64,000 nt of DNA from Gnetum montanum (GCA_015680685.1 MNCI01004113.1:437874-501873), one strand, 5' to 3'. Shown: positions 9,015 to 21,265, numbered from the stretch's first letter. The notes: generated by a model not told the origin, from the letters alone. Program-made: numbers and translations.

Positions 9015-9700
9015 ACCTCAGTTGACAAAGTTACAAAGGTTGGCAAATCAGAGAAGCAAAAAGCATATTTCTGAGCACTAGAGCACTTAGCACTTTGGGG
9101 CAGAGATACAGAGAACAGCGCTTTGGCAATCGTGGACATCATCACCTTACAGCCGAAGCAGAGTACAGTTCGCTTTGAGCACCGGTGACAGGAGTAATCT
9201 TTCTGCTGAAAAGACTCTATCAATCAGAAACAGTTGATCGGTAGACGTCAAAGCTTGGCCTGCCTTGCATCTCAGCTTTAGCCCACGAGGTAGATCGGAC
9301 TTCTGTTTAGACCGTTTGCTCGTTGTTTTGTGCTTGTTTCACATCCTGTAATCGAGGTTTCCCCAGTGTAATTTCTCATACGAAATATACATTTGTAAGT
9401 CAAGGCGCAGATCTTGAAGCTTCGAGCTTCTCTTCTGTCAACCTCCTTTCATCGTGTTTAGCATTATCACCGTTGCAATCATTTTCCCCTTGCTTTACGG
9501 TCCCTCGAATCAGATCGCTTTCTTTTACGCACTTTGCATTATTTTACTGACTCGTAAGTCCCTGTCTGATCAACAAGACCGTTCAGGGCGCCACGGATTC
9601 GCTTTCTCCAGCATAGCCATCGCGTGGATCCGTGGCTAAAACTATGTACGCCGGAGATTCGGTCGGTATTTTCCAGCTGCCGACGTTTTCCGTCATTACA

Positions 9701-10537
9701 AAAGGTAATGTAGCCCCACCTACACCTTTACCACATGGCACTCGATCTACACTTCACACTAACCCTAAGCCTATAAATACCTCCACATTCCACACTCTAC
9801 GAGTTGGCATTTCATTCTAACAGTGGGCATTTCAAGAATTTGGCTAGAAAATCTGAGTAGCAGTTGCCATTTCAAAGTACCACTTAGCACTTGAGACACC
9901 TTAAGCACCCCATACACTAGAGTGTATTAGCATCTTGGCAACACCTTTACATCCCACTTAGCACCATAGCAGACTACAAACCCACAGGACACCATGGTAG
10001 CCAACCCAGTAGGCATGGACTTTGTAGCAGACATTAGTTTTCATCCTAAGACACCCATAGACTCTAGCTACGCTGCTACTATGCATGTTTGTACACCATG
10101 TACCTCTGTAGAGCTAATTGTAATTGCTACACTCTCTATCTAGGCTGGCATCATTCTTTCTTTCTTTCTATCAAACTTCATTGCATTTTAAGCACTTTCT
10201 TTAACATTCAATACCACATTCACACTTTTCACTATTTTACACATTTCTTCATACTTGCACTGTCGTTCTCACACCGAGAAGCCTACTACACTCAGGCTTA
10301 ACTGGCCTCGGTACTACAGAGAACACCATTAGCACTTGCATTTTTGGCTAACCACACCACCCCCCAGTTGCACCCAATACCCTGGTTATAGCCAACAAAG
10401 TTCCTATTCGATTGACAAGACTATCCAAGGAACTCTACCTTCACTTCCCAACAAAGGCCCTCACACAAAGGTGGGGTCGAGGCTGTGCATCCACAAATAT
10501 CTCAGTGTTCTAGCCACCAATGTTTTCAGTCACTACA
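9701..10537 (+). repeat. 5' LTR of element B, right portion
   Basis: It aligns with 27580-28576: shared blocks include GTAGCCCCACCTAC, CACTTCACACTAACCCTAAG, GAGTAGCA.TTG and CACAAAGGTGGGGTC. It has TATAAATA at 9772-9779 and ends TCAGTCACTACA at 10537, followed within a few bases by the primer-binding site. The left part of this LTR (about 1.3 kb) is missing from the window because element A interrupts it. Confidence 0.85.
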
Positions 10538-10543
10538 ATTTTT

Positions 10544-10561
10544 TGGTGCTAAAAGGAGAGC
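10544..10561 (+). promoter_or_regulatory. Primer-binding site of element B
   Basis: TGGTGCTAAAAGGAGAG starts six bases after the LTR end. It begins with the TGG expected for pairing to a tRNA 3' CCA end. TGGTGCT could be a deaminated TGGCGC-type site as used by plant Ty3/Gypsy elements, but I cannot name the tRNA. Confidence 0.45.
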
Positions 10562-12050
10562 CTTGTCATTTCCTTTTGCATTCAGTGGTAGTCCCACATG
10601 CTCTTTGCACCTCTATTACTAGCTTTGAACTAGGATAGATGTGATACTCCTGCAATTATCTATGATCTAGTTGGTGCAAATTAGCCCCAGTTGTTGGTTC
10701 CCCTAGAACCTTGCAAGACAAAAGCCAAAGTATATCTCTTGCACTTGGACCCAAAAGTCTATGTGCCAAGAAGAGCGTAGCTTGCTCTTAGTGTGAGAGC
10801 ATAGTAAGCTTTAGCATAGCAAGAATAGCACCAAAGTTAGACATTTTTCTAGTAGCACTTTCAAACTTAGTTATTGCTTCAACATTTCTTTCAACAATCA
10901 TTATACTTAACCATTTCTTTTTTATCATTACACCTTTTGCATTTTCTCATAGTAGCATGAACCTTGAAGAGCCTTCAACCTCTACCTCAAGTGTCATCAT
11001 TGTTTGACCTATTTAGTGGGAATTCACAATTGTCATTCTTGGATATGGGGATCCCATCTTTGTGGGAAGGTAATCCCTCAAGCTCCATAACCAATCTCCA
11101 AAGCACATGGTGCTTAACAAAGACAAATACAACTTCCTTTATGCAAAGCTCCAAGAAATCATCCCCTTAGACTACCAAGAGCTAGATGTAAAGTGAGGTT
11201 ATAAGCTCATACATAGGAATAGGAGGAAGTACCTCCCTACTCCTAATAATTTCATTTTCCTCATTAAGACCTTTTAGTGTATGCTCGACCAACTCATCTG
11301 ATTGAGTGGGTTGAACAAGCATGACATAGCAACTAACTATGAGGAGCCCTTGTAGGATGGGTAAGAGAAATTTGAGGCTCATTAAGAGAATGAGAATCCC
11401 TTCTATGTCTCTTTCCTGTTGTATATCTCTAATGTCATTCCTTCATAGTCTCAGCCATCTACCTTATTTAACACAGCAACATCCCCCCTATCACCACCTA
11501 GGATGACGCCTATTGTGGCAAGCCATTAGGCACAAAGGCATCAAGGTGTAGGACCATCTGTCATCCCATCCTTTGTGGTCTTAGCATAGTCTGTGAAATC
11601 CTTTATGCTAGCATTTGTGATGCCAACCCAACCCTACGTGCACATGATGCTGACGTCCCAGCCACATACAAGTTAGGCATCATACATCTCACCTATCTCT
11701 ATGGCACCCCCTACGATAGCCTAAGCCACAACCACGTGGTAGGGCCCTACCTCCATGCCCTAGGCACAACACATGCAATAGTAGTATGTACGATAGCTAC
11801 AATAGCAATACACTCAATAGGCTTCCCATGTAATTACATAACCTATGGTAAGACCATGGACCATGCCAACAACATAGCAAGCTGCACAACCAACGTAGCT
11901 TACTGCACCCACATCGAGCCTACATCAATCATTCTAGCTCATTTAGACACTCACTAAAGACGTCAAATGGCTTAAGTCCACCTCTTCTAATATCGTCTAG
12001 GTGATGGACTTCTATTGAGATGACCCTATTAGTCCTGTTGTCCCATCAGT
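10562..12050 (+). other. Leader region of element B
   Basis: About 1.5 kb between PBS and gag. Some Tat elements carry an extra ORF here. I find only short frames, the longest at 10964-11170, and none resembles a known domain. Long leaders are normal for this lineage. Confidence 0.4.
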
Positions 12051-13200
12051 AACCTTTCCTCCTAGCATTCAACTTCCCCATTTCACCAAATATAACAGTG
12101 AAGGGGACCCCCACACCCATCTAGTGACCTTCTAGTCTAAGTTCCTTTTATTGTAAGCATGGCCACATGTGATCATTCATGTGTTTGGCATGTCCCTAAC
12201 TAGTCAAATTCTAGACTGGTACCGTGCACTCCCCAGGGCCTTCATATCTTTGTTAGAATATTTTCTTAGCCAATTTGTCACTCACTTCAAGTACAACTTG
12301 AAGCTTAAGGTGACCCTAGATCAACTCATGCAGATAAACAAGGCCACTTAGAGCCCATTCAAAAGTTCATCCAATGATGGAGCACTACACTTAAAGAAAT
12401 CCATGAACCTGTGGCAGAAACACACCTACTGGCCATTTTCAATGATGTAGTGAACAACTTCATTAATTCAAAACTATACTATGTTTCCTTGCACTCCTTG
12501 AGCCAAGCATTTGCTCAAACAAAGAGCATTTAGGATATGGCAGAAGCTAGTAAGGATTTTTCCTATGTGGCCTACAAGAATGTCCACACGAAGAAAGACA
12601 AGGAGAAGGGAAATGCAAAAATAACTACTGTAGTGGTGGCCAATGAGGCCAAGCCAAACAATGCCAAACCAATGGCCAAGGCAACTGAGGCCCTAGCCAA
12701 CAATAAGGCAATTGGCTCTAGCACTATAGTGACCATCCAACCTGCACTATTGCTAGCCACAAGACAAGCTACCCCAAGGCAAAACTTTGAGCACAATGAC
12801 CACTCAAAGTATACATCGTTGCCCATCAAGTCATTAGAATTGTTGGGTCAACTGCTTAGTACTAGGTGCATCTAGCATAAGCAAATGTCTAAAGATGCTT
12901 GTAAGTGTCATGATCGCTACTGCAAGCTTCTCATAAACCCATCAGCAGCCATACCAGATGAGCCTTTGATCCCAAAACACTTTAGGTTGGACTAGTTCTT
13001 CCATTATCATCAATTTCCTAGCCATGACATGGACTTCTACATGGCCTTGCGAGATGACATACGATGCATGATTGACCAAGGCCAACTGGTTCTTGATTCA
13101 ACCAACCTAGTTCACCCAGAAAATTAATCAATGAAAGTTAACAAAGACCCTCTCAATGCAAGTGGTGTAGGCTATGTCATCAATGACATAAGCATTAATG
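12050..13200 (+). pseudogene. gag: Gag of element B
   Basis: Readable segments: LPHFTKYNSEGDPHTHLVTF, then MSLTSQILDWYRALPRAFIS and FLSQFVTHFKYNLKLKVTLD, which is the Ty3-type retrotrans_gag layout (W-Y spacing, Q-F). Farther on, HDMDFYMALRDDIRCMIDQG matches the C-terminal segment common in Tat gag. Reading shifts frame between about 12350 and 12540 and has several stops. Gag would form the virus-like particle. Confidence 0.75.
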
Positions 13201-13929
13201 ATGACATAGGATAGACACTAGAGCTATTTGTGGTTTGTGTGCCCTCTAATAGCATTGGGGCCTCCCTGGCACCAACTGGTCCAAGGATTCCATTTATTAT
13301 CAGAGCACCACCTCAAGTGCCCATGGCACCCTTTGTGGTTAGGGCCCTACAACACATTGCAACGATTGAAAACTAGACACCCTTTATCATTAGGATGTCG
13401 CAACGTACAAACCCTTCACCAAGTTTGGAGGTGGGAACTACAACAAGCCCTGCTCACCTGAGGCCTCATCTTGCATACCACACTAGGTAGTAGGAGGCTC
13501 AATGAGCACCTCACTGATCAAATGATGAGAGAACCTATGGTGTTAGGTCCACCTAAGCTTGTCCCCTTGTCTACTATCCCTATGGCTACATCAACTAAAG
13601 CTACTATTGCAAACGATCAACAATTGAACACTGAGGCTCATAGGCAAGCAAAACAAAACAAGCCTTTTGGATCACATGAAGGAGATGAAGGTTAACAAGG
13701 CAACTGACAGTAGTAAGGACTTTCTAAATGCATTGGCACAAGTAAAACAGGCTCTTAAATAAAAAAATAAAACCTTAAGCCTATACAACTTGATGATGAC
13801 CTCCTCCACTCATCATGAATCACTAATTTTCATGTTGGCCTCCATTCCTATCAAAGAGGACACCCCAGCAGATGAACAATCCATCCACGCTATGATGCTT
13901 TCTCCTTCGCCTTAAGAATTGAGTCCAAG

Positions 13930-14632
13930 AGCTCTATCATTTCATGATGAGGTAATGAAGGTCAACCCTGAAAAAGGTTAGGTCAACACTATGTCAATGT
14001 TTATAACCATCCACATAGGACAATGTAAGATTCACAGGGTGCATGTCAATGATGGGGTAGTGACTAATGTCATCTTATTCCTAGTCATTGACAAACTAGG
14101 TCTAGCTAACCAAATCTAATCCACAAAGATGACATGCCTCATGTCCTTTAACAGGTCACACATCATCATGAAAGGAATGGTCACAATAGCCTTTTTGGCA
14201 AGGCAGCAATTCCCCACTATGATTGAATTCATTATCATTAAGGAGATTCCTGGGTTCAACCTAATTTTGGGAAGGGTCTAGCTAGCCCAATTACGAGCTG
14301 TCTCCTCACCCATTCACCAAGAGATCCACCTTTCGTACAAAGGTGGAGAAGTGATCATACATGATGATAACTCAGTCCCTTCAACCATCAACAATGTTAA
14401 CATAGACCAAGTATCAAAGGTAGAGTTCCCCGATGACATGTTACCCATGGAGGACAAGAGTCAACCTTGTCCAACAAACCCTTCTAAAAAGCCAAAAGAG
14501 GCTGAGACCCTCCCTGAGGAAGCTCTATGAACAGAACTACCCTTTAGCATCAACGATGAAGGTATAGGTGAATACTACCTCATGTTTCCTAGGCCCTATG
14601 CACCCCCTAACCCACATCGAGTTAGGAAGTAA
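13930..14632 (+). pseudogene. Protease region of element B
   Basis: Reads INTMSMFITIHIGQCKIHRV, DGVVTNVILFLVIDKLGL and AFLARQQFPTMIEFIII, followed by IKEIPGFNLILGR, the pattern of a retropepsin domain plus the flanking segment that precedes RT in Tat elements. The catalytic D(S/T)G motif is degraded (DGVVTNVI). The frame ends at RVRK-TAA (14630-14632). RT begins only 6.6 kb later, so gag-protease and RT-IN are separate frames here. Confidence 0.65.
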
Positions 14633-14879
14633 CTACATGACTAAGATACCACCTTAGTCCATCATGTGCTACGCACCTACTTGCCCTTAATTGTTTGCAT
14701 GCCCCATTAACCTTCTACTTGCATAGCTACATTCTGCATGGTTGCTTGCATTTTACATTACTCGCTTTAGTATATGTTCATTTATTTTTCTTATGCATTT
14801 TCATTTGGCCTTTTTACACATTAGAAAAACATCAAAAATACATAAAAACTATAAAACTATAATTGCAAAAAAACAAATA

Positions 14880-15190
14880 TGGCCCAAAAAGACCTTAAAC
14901 TAGCGTACGGTCTACAAAGGCCTTAAACTAGTGCATGGCCTACCATAGCCTAAAACTAGCCACCTTCTTTGCAACATAACTACCAAAAAAGATCTTAAAC
15001 TAATGTACAGCTCGTCATGGCCTAAAACTAGCACCTCACAGCCTACCATGGCCTAAAACTGACAAGATTTTCCTTTTATTTGTGGCCTAAAATGGCCTTA
15101 AATTAGCAATTTCCATGGCCTAAAATGACCTTAAACTAGCAATGGACCTTTAGCCATGGCCTTAAACTAGCATGGGGCCCACAAGGGACC
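14880..15190 (+). repeat. Minisatellite tract 1 of element B (after protease)
   Basis: Around ten degenerate units with the core GCCTACCATGGCCTTAAACTAGC. The TTAAACTAGC part equals the core of the minisatellite after integrase (24310-25105). Units include small dyads such as GCC-TACCAT-GGC (15041-15052) and GGCC-TAAAAT-GGCC. Confidence 0.7.
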
Positions 15191-15559
15191 TAATTACATC
15201 AAGTAGTTGCATTATCTGCATTAAACAAGCAGTAAAATAAACATGAAATTTCACACACAATCTTCATCACAAAATGCATAAGTCTTATTATATCTCTATC
15301 AATAGGAGTACATAGCATGACCATGCAACAAAAATGGTCAAAGTGCAAAATTGCCTAATAGTAGAGCTACATCAGGTTGGCTTAGCTTATGGTGTTTGGC
15401 CAAGGTTGAGGCTCCTTCTCTATTGCTCCGCTGGGGCCTATGCTGTCACTTGGTGCCTATTCCAAAACAATGCAAAACAACAAATTAATCAGCAAGTGCA
15501 AAACTACAATACAAAATTAATGTGCAAAACTAACACATAAAAAACATAAAAAATGAAAG

Positions 15560-16400
15560 TAAAACTAACCTGAGAGGGTCCTACATCAGACTCTAGGGGA
15601 AATCTATCAAGGCCCTCCTCCAAGCATTAGAGGATCTCAACTTTTAATAACCACAACTAGTCCTCATGGTCGAAGTCAACATCCACTAGGAACTTTTCCC
15701 CATCCATAGCGGTCCATGTAGAAGGTTACATAAAAAAGGTGGCCGCAGAAGTATCCCCTGATGGTAGGGTAATCTCTTGCTCTGGGGAACCACTAACCAT
15801 TGTATGCTGAGGAAACAGCTCAAAGGCTTGACTCCTGCCAATCGCCTGAATGAACATCTCATGGCAACAAGCCTTCACAAACTTGTCCTTGAACTACTGC
15901 AAGTAGGCATCCCACTCCCACTTGTAGTGGTGCTTATGATCCTTCTATGTATGCCCCCACTTACACACCTTAGCACTGAAGCTCTTCCACTCCTAATTCT
16001 TCTGGGAGAGCATATCCATCTACAACCTCTACTTGACGATCTCCCAAGTAGCCTCATTCTTACCTCAAATTGCTGACCAGTATCTAGCATAACCTATCTC
16101 TGATATCCACCAAGTACCATCCTTCTATGTCCAACCTTACAAGAAATCATAATAGGACTAGAGGTCCTCATTCTTTGTGGTTAGGCTCAACACTACCTCC
16201 TAGAGCTCATGCATGCATTTCCATAGGTGCTCATTCAAGTGCCTACAAGTCCACAATGCCTTACTCATGCATAGCATGCACTTACTCACTACCTCATACA
16301 CATGGCGAGGTACCTGCTCCACCTCAAAGGGATACTCAAGAATTCCATCCATGTGAGTTTCCCAATTTGGATCCCAATGAATCTTACTTCCTATTAGCAT
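15560..16400 (-). pseudogene. Antisense gene of element B, downstream exon region
   Basis: The minus strand reads essentially one frame from MLIGSKIHWDPNWETHMDGI (16400) through RHLNEHLWKCMHEL, DGTWWISEIGYARYWSAI, GKNEATWEIVK, EWKSFSAKVCKWGH and FVKACCHEMFIQAIG. It is broken by about ten stops, mostly TAG at positions where Trp or Gln would fit. The corresponding part of element A would lie left of the window. It is Trp-rich, but I recognise no family. It likely forms later exons of the same antisense gene. Confidence 0.45.
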
Positions 16401-17019
16401 ACAATGAGCAAATCAATATTAACAACAAACTAAGCATAGAATTAGTAAAATAGTTCAAGAAAAATGACATACATACTGAGTTCAAGATCTGCCTGCTATA
16501 TGTTGTCCACCATGTCCTCCATGATGCCTTTCATGAATGAAAATTTATCTAGTGTCTCTACTCATGGATTCATGTGGTGGGTAGGCATTGGTAGTGGATT
16601 GTTGGCAAGAAGGTTTGAGACTATAATACAACACAACGCAACACTTAGTAATAACTAGGTGGTTAAAGGCTTGAAAGCAAAGGGCAAGAGTAGATGGTAA
16701 CATAAAGTGCTCACCGAGTAAGCCCTCAAATGTCAACATAGGTGGATCTCCTAGCTACACACCATTGAAGAGGTTGGTGAACTCACCCTTAGGGTGGAAC
16801 AACCCCTCCACATCAAACTGATGGGAGATCTCTAGCACCTCTAGTGGCTTCCCCCTATGATCTACCTCCCCTTCAACCTAAGGAGGGGACGTGTCTGCTA
16901 CCTTTGGTGTCATTGCTACTACTTCCTTAGCAACCCTCTTGCATGACTCACATAACATAGTAGTATTAGCATAATATAATAAAATAACAACAACATAAGC
17001 CAAATATATCTATGGTGTA

Positions 17020-18988
17020 CATTAACCTGCAACCGCCAAACAAAGCGTGGGTATCTTGAGCTAGACTTTCTTGACATGTACTTGCCCAACTGCAAGAGGA
17101 TTCTCCTCTATTGGATGTAGCCTCTTGATTTTTGCCTTGGAGGGCCCCACCATCTCCACAATAAATCACTCCATCCTATTCACATCCCCAACAATAGTTT
17201 GTGGACACTCACTTGCGCTATCATGGCAATAAGGTGACTGTGACCTCCTCAAATGTGCCTTTGTCATAACTAGATACAACTTCTCAATCCCCTCTAGAGG
17301 GTCCTATGCATGTGTGGTGGCAAATAAATGCTTAATCCATGGCTTGGATAGTTGCAAGTGATCTTGCACAACTTAATGCCCACTATCCCTGATCACCAGG
17401 AACTCTGCCTTCATAGATAGGTTGTGAAGAATGTGAACTAAAAGTGAGACCTCACATGGACATTGTGGCAAATCCTAGTAATCTTTTCTTGTAGCCCAAG
17501 GGTGATGGAGGAGGCCTAGTTAGCCTTGGTGCCCTCCTCCATGACCTTCCATATCACCTATGCCTGATCAACCCCATGAACCTTTCCTTGGGAGAGTATC
17601 TTAGGAAAGGCATGAGCATGGAAAAGAGGGTAAAGTCTCTAAACCTTAGGCATGTGCACATTCCCAACCATGATGTCTTTATGAGAGTAAGTAGTTCCTA
17701 GCCACTCTTCAATATCTTCTCTCTGGTCTGCCTCTCATTTGGGTTTGTCAATGATTAATGGGCACTCGTAGGGGAGACCAAAGAAGTTAATAAAGAAGGC
17801 ATCGTTGAGGTCTAAGATTATCCTCACTTTGTGCATGCAAGTAACAAAATGTTGGGCATCATAGCTAAATGAGTTAATGATGGTCACCATCTAAGCCACT
17901 AGTGTGCTTGGGCTAAGGGTCAAGAAAATGCCCATCAACTTAGCATGTGTAAGCCAACCAATCAGAGCCTTTGAGGCCTGATGGCATAGCCACTCTTGTG
18001 CCCCCTCTACATCACCATACTTCATAATGAGGGTGGCCTCACTATGACTAGTGGCAACCACTCTTACCTCTCCTGAAGCAACGGCAACTATAACATAGGC
18101 AAATGTAACATTAGCATCATGCAATTAATGGGTGCATGAGAAAAAGCAATAAAAGTCAAGCCAACATAACAAATACTTATGTGGAAAAAATGGTGTGTGC
18201 AATGCAAGTAGTGGCACAAAAAGCTCTCCAAAGATAGGCCTACTATTAGCCCATCCCTTGTCAAGCCAATCATAGTTTTGACACTGCTCGAATGCCTTCA
18301 AGTACCAACTACGGTAGTTCTCTAAGCCCTCTTTCACCTATTCAATAACTACCTCCTAAACGCTTGGACTAGAGGAAAATACCTTTAGTGTGGTATAGGT
18401 CAAAGTGAAAGCCCTTGTCTCATCATGGAGTCCCTCATCATCAATATTAAACCTAGCATTAGACATCTGTAGTTAGCAATTAGCAATCTAACATGGCTAA
18501 TGACAATGAGATATAACGAAAAGTAAGAGCACTTACTCTCCGACATAATATACAGTCCTAGGTGGGTTCTAGAAGACTATATGCATGTGCATGGTAATTA
18601 AAAGGGTGTTGCTCTTGTTATAACAAGAGAACTTTGGCATGCTCTAGATCCTAGCTAAGGGATGAATGCTACTAGGACCTAGTCTTGGGCGACTTGCTTG
18701 ATTACCACTAGTCATGGGCTCATTAGACATGAATGATAGTATGTCCTGATTTGTCCCAGCCAACAATGTCTCAATGATGGTGCTTGTAGCCTCCACTGCC
18801 AAGTGTGACTGCATGATCATCCTAAAGTGCTATAGCGGGTAGGCTAAGAATTTGGATGCCCTTGGTTGAAACTACATTGACTAGTGGCCTAAATTCATAT
18901 CATGTGTAGGTGTGTTGGACACAGGCTCGCTGATGCAGGATAGAATGCCAATGAGCTCCACAACCACTAAGATAGGCTTTAGTAGCAT
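17020..18988 (-). pseudogene. Antisense FCP1/NIF-like gene of element B (decayed)
   Basis: The exon equivalent to exon 2 of element A spans 18988-18537 (452 nt): acceptor TTGTGGTTGCAG, then MLLKPILVVVELIGIL, and at the end NPPRTVYYVGE before a GTAAGT donor. The next exon starts about 18466 (acceptor CTACAG), and a third acceptor precedes EVRVVATSHSEATLIMKYGD near 18075. Farther down, RLYPLFHAHAFPKILSQGK and DPLEGIEKLYLVMTKAHL align with exon 4 of A. Many stops and some frameshifts show it is dead. The first-exon equivalent was not found. Order and orientation between protease and RT match element A. Confidence 0.75.
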
Positions 18989-21265
18989 CTGCAACCACAA
19001 GACAACAAACAAATGTAGCGTTAGCACATAATAGATTACATTTTAGCATAAAATATTAACTTATGCTTAGCAAAAATTAGCAAATTTAGCTCAAAATAGC
19101 ATGACTTAGAAATATATCCTTAGGGTCCCCCATGGGGCCCCACGAGCATAGGACATCAATACACATTTGATGTGCCTAATGCTCATTGGGGTACATCATT
19201 AATGTAGCATTAGCAATTTACTTTACATTTGCACTGTTTGCACCAACACAGTTTGCATGTTCTAGCATCTATATGTTCAACTTGCAAAATTAGCATTTTG
19301 GCAGAGTTTTCATGCATTCAAAATTTTTTTTCACATGAGGCATTCTTACACTTAGGATTTTGCACATTTGGCATTCTAGTTTTACACTTAGCAATCTTTC
19401 TTCAAATTTTCTCAAAATGTTTCTAACTCTAGTTGGTGTAGCATGAGAGCTAAAAAATTCTAACTATCTGCTACACTCCCTAGAAAGCATAGCCAAAAAA
19501 TCACCAAATTTTCTAGCTACCAACTATGCTCTCCAAGGAGAGTAGCCCCAAAGTAAGCAAAAAAATCAACAAAAAATTTCTAACTATCAAGTGCTTAGCA
19601 TCCCACCACATTTGGAAATTAACCAATTTTAATAAAGTATTGGCTACACTCCTTGGGTAGCATAGCCGCTAGCACCTAAGCTTCCATTGTCACATCTCTT
19701 TCACTACACTGCTCAATGTCATCACATGCTAATGACATGTGTTGGGATACTTGCCATGGCTATGACCTTGGCAATCTCCTTGGCCCCATTCACCCCCTTG
19801 CCATAGTTGTCACCCATGTGGTCATGTTGTTGCCCCTTTCCTCATCCCCAGGGCCCTCTCCCCAAGTGTCCCTATGACAACTAACCCTCCCTTTGCCCTC
19901 ACCTTGCATTGCCCCCACATCATAAAATAAGTGATGGCAGAACCTTGTCCCCTAGCCATGGCTATTTTTAGCCATAATGGCTTAACCCTTTCCCCAATCC
20001 ATGGTATGCCAAACCCTACTACCAAAGCACAGAGCCTTAGCACACTCTTGTGCTTCCATCACTCTCTCCCATGCACCAACAAACTAAGAAAAAAAAAGAA
20101 AAGAAGAGAAAAATGGGAACATGAGGGTTCCATGGCCCCTCAAACCCTAACCATGGTCATTTTCACCCCATTTTTTGTCCTCCACATGGCATGACCCCCA
20201 GTGAAGGAACTCTGAGTCCACTACTAGAACCAAACCCTCATTTTTTCCCTCTCTCTCTTGCCCCACATGTTGCATCCCTCAGGAATAAATGTATCAAATC
20301 CCTCATAGCTCACATGTTGTCCCTTCTCCTATTTGCTGCAAATAATTAAAATAAAACATAAATATATCAACAGAGATCCATAATCCATGCACGTGTCTCC
20401 TCCCCTTGGTCATGGTAGCCAAGGCAGTCAAGGTAGCAACAGTCCCTACCAAGGCAAGCCACCCCAAGAACCAAACCCCAAGGCAAGTAAGAGAAGCTAC
20501 AATGCAAAGAGACAAATGGAGCAAAAAAGAGGTGAGTGAAGCAAGCATACCTAGCGATCAATGGTGCTCTCCTCTCCTCCACCTACACCCATAGCAAGTG
20601 TCCTAGGGCTCACCTTTCCTCTTCCGCATGGGCGAGTCTAGGGTGTTGATGATCACTATGATGCATCATCCTGATGCTATGCTTTGGCTGCTACACTCCA
20701 CTTGCTATGCTCTAGCTGTCACTCCTATTTCAAACTACACTATGCTCTATAACTCCTTGTTCACACTTTGAAAAATGATAGTTTACCCTTAGTGAATTGT
20801 GCATATATACCCTTCCAAGGTAATTAAATGTGCCACCTACTGCACTGGTGCTCCCACACTTAGGCAGTTTTTCCTGAGTTTCTTGTGGAGTGTAGCAAGG
20901 GGGCAAGCATAGCAAGGGGTGAGCATAGTAGCCAAAGTTTAAAAAAATTTGATTTTTTTCTAAAAATCCTAGACTTAGAAGATTTTTGAGATTTTTCTAG
21001 TTGCCCAATGAATGCCCAACCTAATTCCATGACCCAAACACTTTTTTCCTAGCTTGAACCAATACATCTTGCATAAATCTTGGTCCGCTAAGATCTTAGA
21101 CTAGCAATCCATGGCCTGCCAAGGCCCGAAACTAACTTGCATGTCTACTTTTCTAATTTCCACTCCTACATATTTAGGAAATTATTCATTGCATTTCTTT
21201 CCTCAAGTTATGCACTTTCACTCTATTAAGATAGGTGCAACTTGACATTCTTTCTAGTTGTTTTG
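18989..21265. other. Spacer between antisense gene and RT in element B, with hairpin motifs
   Basis: This is 2.3 kb, against about 0.8 kb in element A. It contains repeated dyads built from CTACACTCC / GGAGTGTAG-like and AAGCATAGC / GCTATGCTT-like words (19470-19700, 20690-20750, 20885-20935), resembling the palindromes in the 3' LTR U3. Two minisatellite-type words lie at 21083-21140. No convincing coding frame; a Lys-rich stretch at 20085-20115 is simple AG-rich DNA. Confidence 0.45.

Larger units (their letters stand above)
1..9700 (+). mobile_element. Element A: partial Tat/Ogre-like Ty3/Gypsy retrotransposon
   Basis: The visible part holds, left to right, an antisense gene, pol (RT, gypsy RNase H, second archaeal-type RNase H, integrase), a 30-bp minisatellite and a long 3' LTR. 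The double RNase H before integrase is the hallmark of the Tat lineage, which includes Ogre and Retand. The 5' LTR, gag and protease lie left of the window. The right end is set at 9700 because the last 20 bases match the ends of both LTRs of element B (10518-10537 and 28557-28576). The element is CpG-rich compared with everything to its right, so it is the youngest insertion here. Pol has about eight in-frame stops, so this copy is not autonomous. Confidence 0.85.
7870..9700 (+). repeat. 3' LTR of element A (left end uncertain)
   Basis: The right end is CGTCATTACA at 9691-9700, matching both LTR ends of element B. Homology to B's 3' LTR is clear from about 8250 (A) / 26590 (B), e.g. CTTTGTCGACGTCT in A versus CTTTGTCAACATCT in B. 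A TATA box CCTATAAATACC is at 9006-9014, leaving about 690 bp for R-U5. The U3 contains a hairpin array. I cannot fix the left end; the polypurine tract is not obvious, so about 7870 is an estimate. That gives an LTR near 1.8 kb, long but normal for Tat elements. Confidence 0.7.

Noticed and set aside
14629-14634. GTAACT at the protease stop as the intron donor of element B
   Set aside because: Joining it to the acceptor at 21268 breaks the RT frame; decay could hide the truth, so it stays a remark only.
20085-20115. Lys-rich peptide-coding stretch
   Set aside because: Simple AG-rich tract in a non-coding spacer.
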